DNA of 35,077 nt, taken from NCBI GenBank assembly GCA_040758525.1, contig JBFLVQ010000019.1:1-35077 (forward strand), written 5' to 3'. The notes under the pieces were generated by a model, which saw only the letters and a program-made list of their open reading frames with translations, searched no databases and had not been told where the DNA came from. Below, piece by piece: positions 31,325 to 35,077 of the stretch (position 1 is the first letter of the stretch; every line of letters starts with the position of its first letter). The translations under genes and the position numbers were made by a program. This DNA is from JBFLVQ01 sp040758525. Lineage in GTDB: Bacteria; Acidobacteriota; Blastocatellia; Chloracidobacteriales; JADJPF01.

Positions 31325-33376
31325 ATGTCACGCAAATATACTATTAAGACCGATCTCTCGCGCCATTATACGATCGATTACCGCAAGGAACTGAATGAAG
31401 AGCAGTACCGTGTGGTAACAGCAGCGTCTGGACCTATTTTGGTGATTGCTGGTGCTGGTAGCGGCAAGACACGTACAGTTACCTATCGAGTTGCACGTCT
31501 ACTCGAATCTGGCGTAGGCGCTGAAAATATCTTGTTAGTGACCTTCACCAATCGTGCCGCGCGTGAGATGATTGCGCGGGTTGAAGCGCTTACCACTGCC
31601 TGCTCAACCAATCAGGCGCGCCGTGTCTGGGGCGGCACTTTTCACCATATCGCTAACCGTATTCTACGTCGCCATGCGATCAGCTTGGGCTATACAAACA
31701 ATTACACAATCTTTGACACTCAAGATGTCAAAGATCTGCTTGATACTTGTGTGCAAGTAGCAGGTATCAATATAAAATTGCGTCGCTTTCCTAAAGGAGA
31801 GGTGCTGCAAGATATCTTCAGCCTCTCGGTAAATACTGGTCAGTCAATTCTCGATATCGTGTTAACACGTTACCCTTATTTTGAAGCTTTAATTGAAGAG
31901 ATCGAAAAAGTCTCAGGAATTTACCATACACGCAAACAGACGCTTAATGCTATGGATTATGATGATCTATTAATAAATTGGAAGCGGCTGTTAATAGAGA
32001 AACCTGATATTGCTCATATTTATGGAGAACAGTTCACACATATTCTTGTTGATGAGTATCAAGATACTAATCTACTGCAGGCCGATATTATTGATCTATT
32101 GGCACGCCAGCAGCGCAATGTAATGGTGGTTGGCGATGACGCACAATCGATCTACCGTTGGCGTGGTGCGCATTTCGAGAATATCTACAGTTTCAAGTCA
32201 AGATATCCAGATGCCGCCGAATATCGGTTGGAGACAAATTATCGTAGTACTCCACAGATTCTTGCTGTGGCAAACCATTCGATCGCACATAACAAACGTC
32301 AATTTGAAAAACAGCTACGTGCAGTGCGTGGTCAGGGTACATTACCGGCACTTGTACCGCTACGTGACTCTCACCAGCAAAGTCAGTTTGTTGCCTCGCG
32401 TCTACTCGAACTACGTGAAGAAGGGATCTCGTTGGGCGAAATGGCGGTACTCTACCGTTCCCATTACCAATCACTACAGTGTGGCTTTGAACTTACTCGT
32501 CGAGGTATTCCCTATGTGGTGCGTTCAGGATTACGTTTCTTCGAGCAGGCACATATTAAGGATGTCGCAGCATACTTGCGACTGCTTGTTAATCCACGCG
32601 ATGAACTGGCTTGGGTGCGAGTATTGAAACTTATCCCTAAAGTCGGTAAGGCAACCAGTAAACGAATTTGGGATCGTGTAAGTGTAACCGAAGATCCTCT
32701 CGCCTTAGTGCGCACAGGTCGATTACCAGAGATTCGTGGTTCAGCCGTGTCTGGCTGGCAGGAATTTGTTCAATTAATTAATGCCCTAACTAAACCAGAA
32801 TTGATTGACAGTCCTGCTAGACAGATTGAGCTTATCTTAGAACATAGTTATGGCGAGCATGTCTGTTATGCCTATGATAATGCTGAAGCGCGTTTGGAAG
32901 ATCTACGTCAACTTGCCCATTTTGCCGCCCAATATCAGAGTACAGAATCTTTCTTAAGCGAATTGACACTCATTAATGCTGAACGGTTTAGCCCACCAGG
33001 GGGGGCAAAAGGTGAAAATGTTATTACCGGCGCAGATGAAGACGAGAAGCTTACTCTATCTAGTATACATCAGGCAAAAGGTCTCGAATGGCGTGTAGTG
33101 TTTCTGATAGGTTGTGCAGATGGACAATTTCCTTCTGCACGTTCACTACGTACCAGTGAAGATTTGGAAGAAGAACGCCGACTCTTCTATGTTGCCCTTA
33201 CGCGAGCGCAGGATGAGCTTTATGTCACTTATCCAATCGTAGATACAAATTATGCTGGGCAGACAGTTATTCAGAAACCGGCGCGTTTTATTACTGAACT
33301 AACCCCGGAGCTTTTTGAGATCTGGCAAGTTGAGGAAGATGTCAAAGAAGGTAGCAGTGCAGAGCTAATCAACTAA
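31325..33376 (+). CDS. UvrD/PcrA/Rep-type superfamily 1 ATP-dependent DNA helicase
   Basis: This 3'-to-5' DNA helicase of the UvrD group has 683 aa. All SF1A motifs are present: Q-motif LNEEQYRVV, Walker A AGAGSGKTR (K48), motif Ia TFTNRAAREM, Walker B VDEYQDTN, motif III VVGDDAQSIYRWRGA, motif IV around YRLETNYRS, motif V SSIHQAKGLEW and motif VI RLFYVALTRAQDELY. It is shorter than typical PcrA/UvrD (about 720 or more) and lacks their C-terminal Tudor-like RNA polymerase-binding region. It may act in repair with UvrA, but UvrD, PcrA and Rep orthology cannot be settled by eye. Confidence 0.92.
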   Translation: MSRKYTIKTDLSRHYTIDYRKELNEEQYRVVTAASGPILVIAGAGSGKTRTVTYRVARLLESGVGAENILLVTFTNRAAREMIARVEALTTACSTNQARRVWGGTFHHIANRILRRHAISLGYTNNYTIFDTQDVKDLLDTCVQVAGINIKLRRFPKGEVLQDIFSLSVNTGQSILDIVLTRYPYFEALIEEIEKVSGIYHTRKQTLNAMDYDDLLINWKRLLIEKPDIAHIYGEQFTHILVDEYQDTNLLQADIIDLLARQQRNVMVVGDDAQSIYRWRGAHFENIYSFKSRYPDAAEYRLETNYRSTPQILAVANHSIAHNKRQFEKQLRAVRGQGTLPALVPLRDSHQQSQFVASRLLELREEGISLGEMAVLYRSHYQSLQCGFELTRRGIPYVVRSGLRFFEQAHIKDVAAYLRLLVNPRDELAWVRVLKLIPKVGKATSKRIWDRVSVTEDPLALVRTGRLPEIRGSAVSGWQEFVQLINALTKPELIDSPARQIELILEHSYGEHVCYAYDNAEARLEDLRQLAHFAAQYQSTESFLSELTLINAERFSPPGGAKGENVITGADEDEKLTLSSIHQAKGLEWRVVFLIGCADGQFPSARSLRTSEDLEEERRLFYVALTRAQDELYVTYPIVDTNYAGQTVIQKPARFITELTPELFEIWQVEEDVKEGSSAELIN

Positions 33377-33381
33377 GCTGA

Positions 33382-35076
33382 CTAACGCAACATATTGATG
33401 ATAATGATAAATGAATTGATAATCAGACCAATAATCGCAATTGTTTTAGCCGTTATAGCTGTGCTGCGTTCTGCCTGTGTACCATAATTGTCCATTACCT
33501 GAAGGGCATTTTGGGCTTTTAAAAGCGCAGCAATAGCGAGCGGAAATAGACAGACACCTAAGCAAGGCAATCCCCCTATAATTGCGAGAACCAGCGCTGT
33601 CTTAGCGTTATCACGGGCTTTGTTTAATTCGAAATCTGCCCCAGGATTGGCATAATTGGGTGCCATTGCCGGCATACCAGGCATTGCCATCTTGCCACCA
33701 AACTGTCCTGGCATAGGGCCAGCGTACATTTGTGGTGGTTGGCCAGGTAATGGTGGTGCAGACATACCAAAAGGAGGAGGCTGATTGATAGTTGGTGGTG
33801 CTACTTGAGGCGGATAGCCCTGTGGCTTACTAAAAGGTGCAGATGGCGGTGCCATATTAGCAGGCGGTGAACCTGTTGGTGGCGCATAGGGCGGTTGTTG
33901 GTAACCTACTGGTGGTTGTTGGGATGGCGGTTGAATAAAAGGGGGCTGAGGTTGTGTATAGTTTGATGCTAAGGGCGCTCCCGTCGTAGGTGGTTGCATT
34001 GGCTGAGTAATAAATGCTCCGGGGGGCGCAAAACCTGGTTGTAGACCGGGCATGGGAGGAAATTGGGGCATTGGTGGGGGAGCTGCCCAAGGATCATTCT
34101 CGTCCAGATGCTCGTCTGCTTGCTCCCAGGTGAGGATATTAGGATTTAGTTTAGGATCTAGCCCCTTGTCGATCTCGGTTTGAAGTTTGCCGCAGTACTT
34201 CTCGATATCTCGATCCATGGCGACCATCTTGATACGGTTCTGATCCTTGAGAAAGCGATAGGTGGAAAGATCTACCGTGATCGAGTAATTATTTCCTAAT
34301 ACATATTTGACAAAATAGCTGATTCGCTCAAGAGGATCTTCTGCCGGTTCAGGAGTAAAAGTACGATAGTTGATAAAAGTAGTATCAAGTCGGACTGGAC
34401 GAGTTAGCAATGAACCGAAGATGTCAATATAACGTTTAGCTTCGCTGCCTAAACCAACCTGAAAGACACTGACTAAAAGAATCGTGTCAAAGGTAATTTT
34501 TTCGATCATTGGATGCGAGAGGCTAAAACCACCAGGTTGAGCAGATACACGACCAGTCGTGATTGGTGTGATGGGTGCTGCGGCAGGGTCAAAAGGTGGA
34601 TTGAGAATATAGAGCGCACGCCAACTCTCCTCTGTTGCTTCTGCCCCTTCCATTCCAGTCACTACAATAGAAGATTGTGGACGTGTCACGACCTCGTCCT
34701 CTTCAGATGTAGAGGATCGATTAGCACTGGTCAGCCGAGCACTCTCTGGTTGCGTCTTAAGGGGATCCATTGCTTCAGCAATCTTAGTTTTAAATGGATC
34801 GGGAACAGCCGGCGGGGTCGCTTTTATTGATACATCCGATTCGGAGTTATTATGGAAGACAGGAAAGTCGGGCTCAGGAGTTGGGAAAGTTGCTGCCGAA
34901 GGAGACGGATTAACCAATTTGGTGGCGGTAGTATAAACATTCTCTCGGTTGTCTTGCGGAGTGATGTCTTGCCTTTGCTCAATTTCGCTTTTTCCCTCTT
35001 CTAGTACAGAGATGCTAGCTTGTGCGCCAATCGATTCGAGAGCAGCCTTATATTTTTCTGCCTGTTCCTGTGTCAA
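33382..35076 (-). CDS. Proline-rich membrane protein with DUF4190-type C-terminus (5' truncated)
   Basis: The gene runs off the right edge; the TTG at the edge is probably an internal Leu codon. The visible 564 residues begin with LTQEQAEKYKAALESIGAQA. This resembles the C-terminal helix of ribosomal L7/L12 (EEAEKIKKKLEEAGA), a module sometimes reused elsewhere. A Ser/Thr/Pro-rich stretch follows, then a folded domain of unknown type (about 150-330), and a long Pro/Gln/Gly-rich tract (about 335-475). The end has a two-helix membrane hairpin like the protein at 25352. The stop is 5 bases from the convergent helicase stop. Function is unknown; the layout suggests a membrane-tethered scaffold. 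Confidence 0.72.
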   Translation of the reverse strand: MTQEQAEKYKAALESIGAQASISVLEEGKSEIEQRQDITPQDNRENVYTTATKLVNPSPSAATFPTPEPDFPVFHNNSESDVSIKATPPAVPDPFKTKIAEAMDPLKTQPESARLTSANRSSTSEEDEVVTRPQSSIVVTGMEGAEATEESWRALYILNPPFDPAAAPITPITTGRVSAQPGGFSLSHPMIEKITFDTILLVSVFQVGLGSEAKRYIDIFGSLLTRPVRLDTTFINYRTFTPEPAEDPLERISYFVKYVLGNNYSITVDLSTYRFLKDQNRIKMVAMDRDIEKYCGKLQTEIDKGLDPKLNPNILTWEQADEHLDENDPWAAPPPMPQFPPMPGLQPGFAPPGAFITQPMQPPTTGAPLASNYTQPQPPFIQPPSQQPPVGYQQPPYAPPTGSPPANMAPPSAPFSKPQGYPPQVAPPTINQPPPFGMSAPPLPGQPPQMYAGPMPGQFGGKMAMPGMPAMAPNYANPGADFELNKARDNAKTALVLAIIGGLPCLGVCLFPLAIAALLKAQNALQVMDNYGTQAERSTAITAKTIAIIGLIINSFIIIINMLR

Positions 35077-35077
35077 C

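Noticed and set aside
1..35077. Prophage, transposon, CRISPR or defence island
   Set aside because: Every region is explained by housekeeping or single unknown genes. No integrase, transposase, terminal repeats, spacer arrays or defence-type gene clusters are seen.

Overview
This window is a piece of bacterial chromosome carrying mostly housekeeping genes, with GC content in the mid-40s by eye. I see no phage, transposon, CRISPR array, tRNA or rRNA gene. A YidC with a long periplasmic domain, a PilT ATPase and PilZ and response-regulator proteins point to a Gram-negative, piliated bacterium. Repeated zinc-ribbon proteins and two DUF4190-type membrane proteins, one with a long proline-rich arm, recall Acidobacteriota (Blastocatellia-like). 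That placement is an inference from gene style, not from an alignment.

Left part (1-6800): the end of scpB, rluB, and an acyl-CoA carboxylase carboxyltransferase subunit on the plus strand. A convergent response regulator with two C-terminal zinc ribbons follows. Then come folK, unusually dense in GATC, and a panB-panC-panD operon behind a good promoter. The PanD homologue lacks the serine that becomes the pyruvoyl cofactor.

Central part (6809-16664, all minus strand): a PilZ protein, then the classic origin-proximal set. In transcription order this is rpmH, rnpA, yidD, yidC, jag, mnmE, mnmG, rsmG, parA, parB. Two parS sites lie between parA and rsmG. The mnmE/mnmG gap holds three DnaA-box-like 9-mers, an AT-rich stretch and a set of nested inverted repeats, making it a candidate replication origin. 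dnaA is not beside rpmH; an ldhA-type D-lactate dehydrogenase is.

Right part (16848-35077): ldhA, a small two-repeat protein of unknown function, a PilT with a duplicated N-terminal domain, and a uroporphyrinogen-decarboxylase-fold protein. These are followed by ilvE (convergent, with a shared terminator), an M19 dipeptidase, a zinc-ribbon membrane protein, endonuclease IV (nfo), a zinc-ribbon/DUF4190 protein, uvrA, a secreted protein, rimO, a UvrD-type helicase, and the 3' part of a large proline-rich membrane protein. A strong orphan promoter at 25193-25221 faces a structured gap and may drive a small RNA.

There is no stretch above 300 bases without a gene. The largest gaps are 7286-7538, 25952-26163, 11838-12057 and 25158-25351. 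The gap at 25952-26163, between the DUF4190 gene and uvrA, shows me no convincing site.
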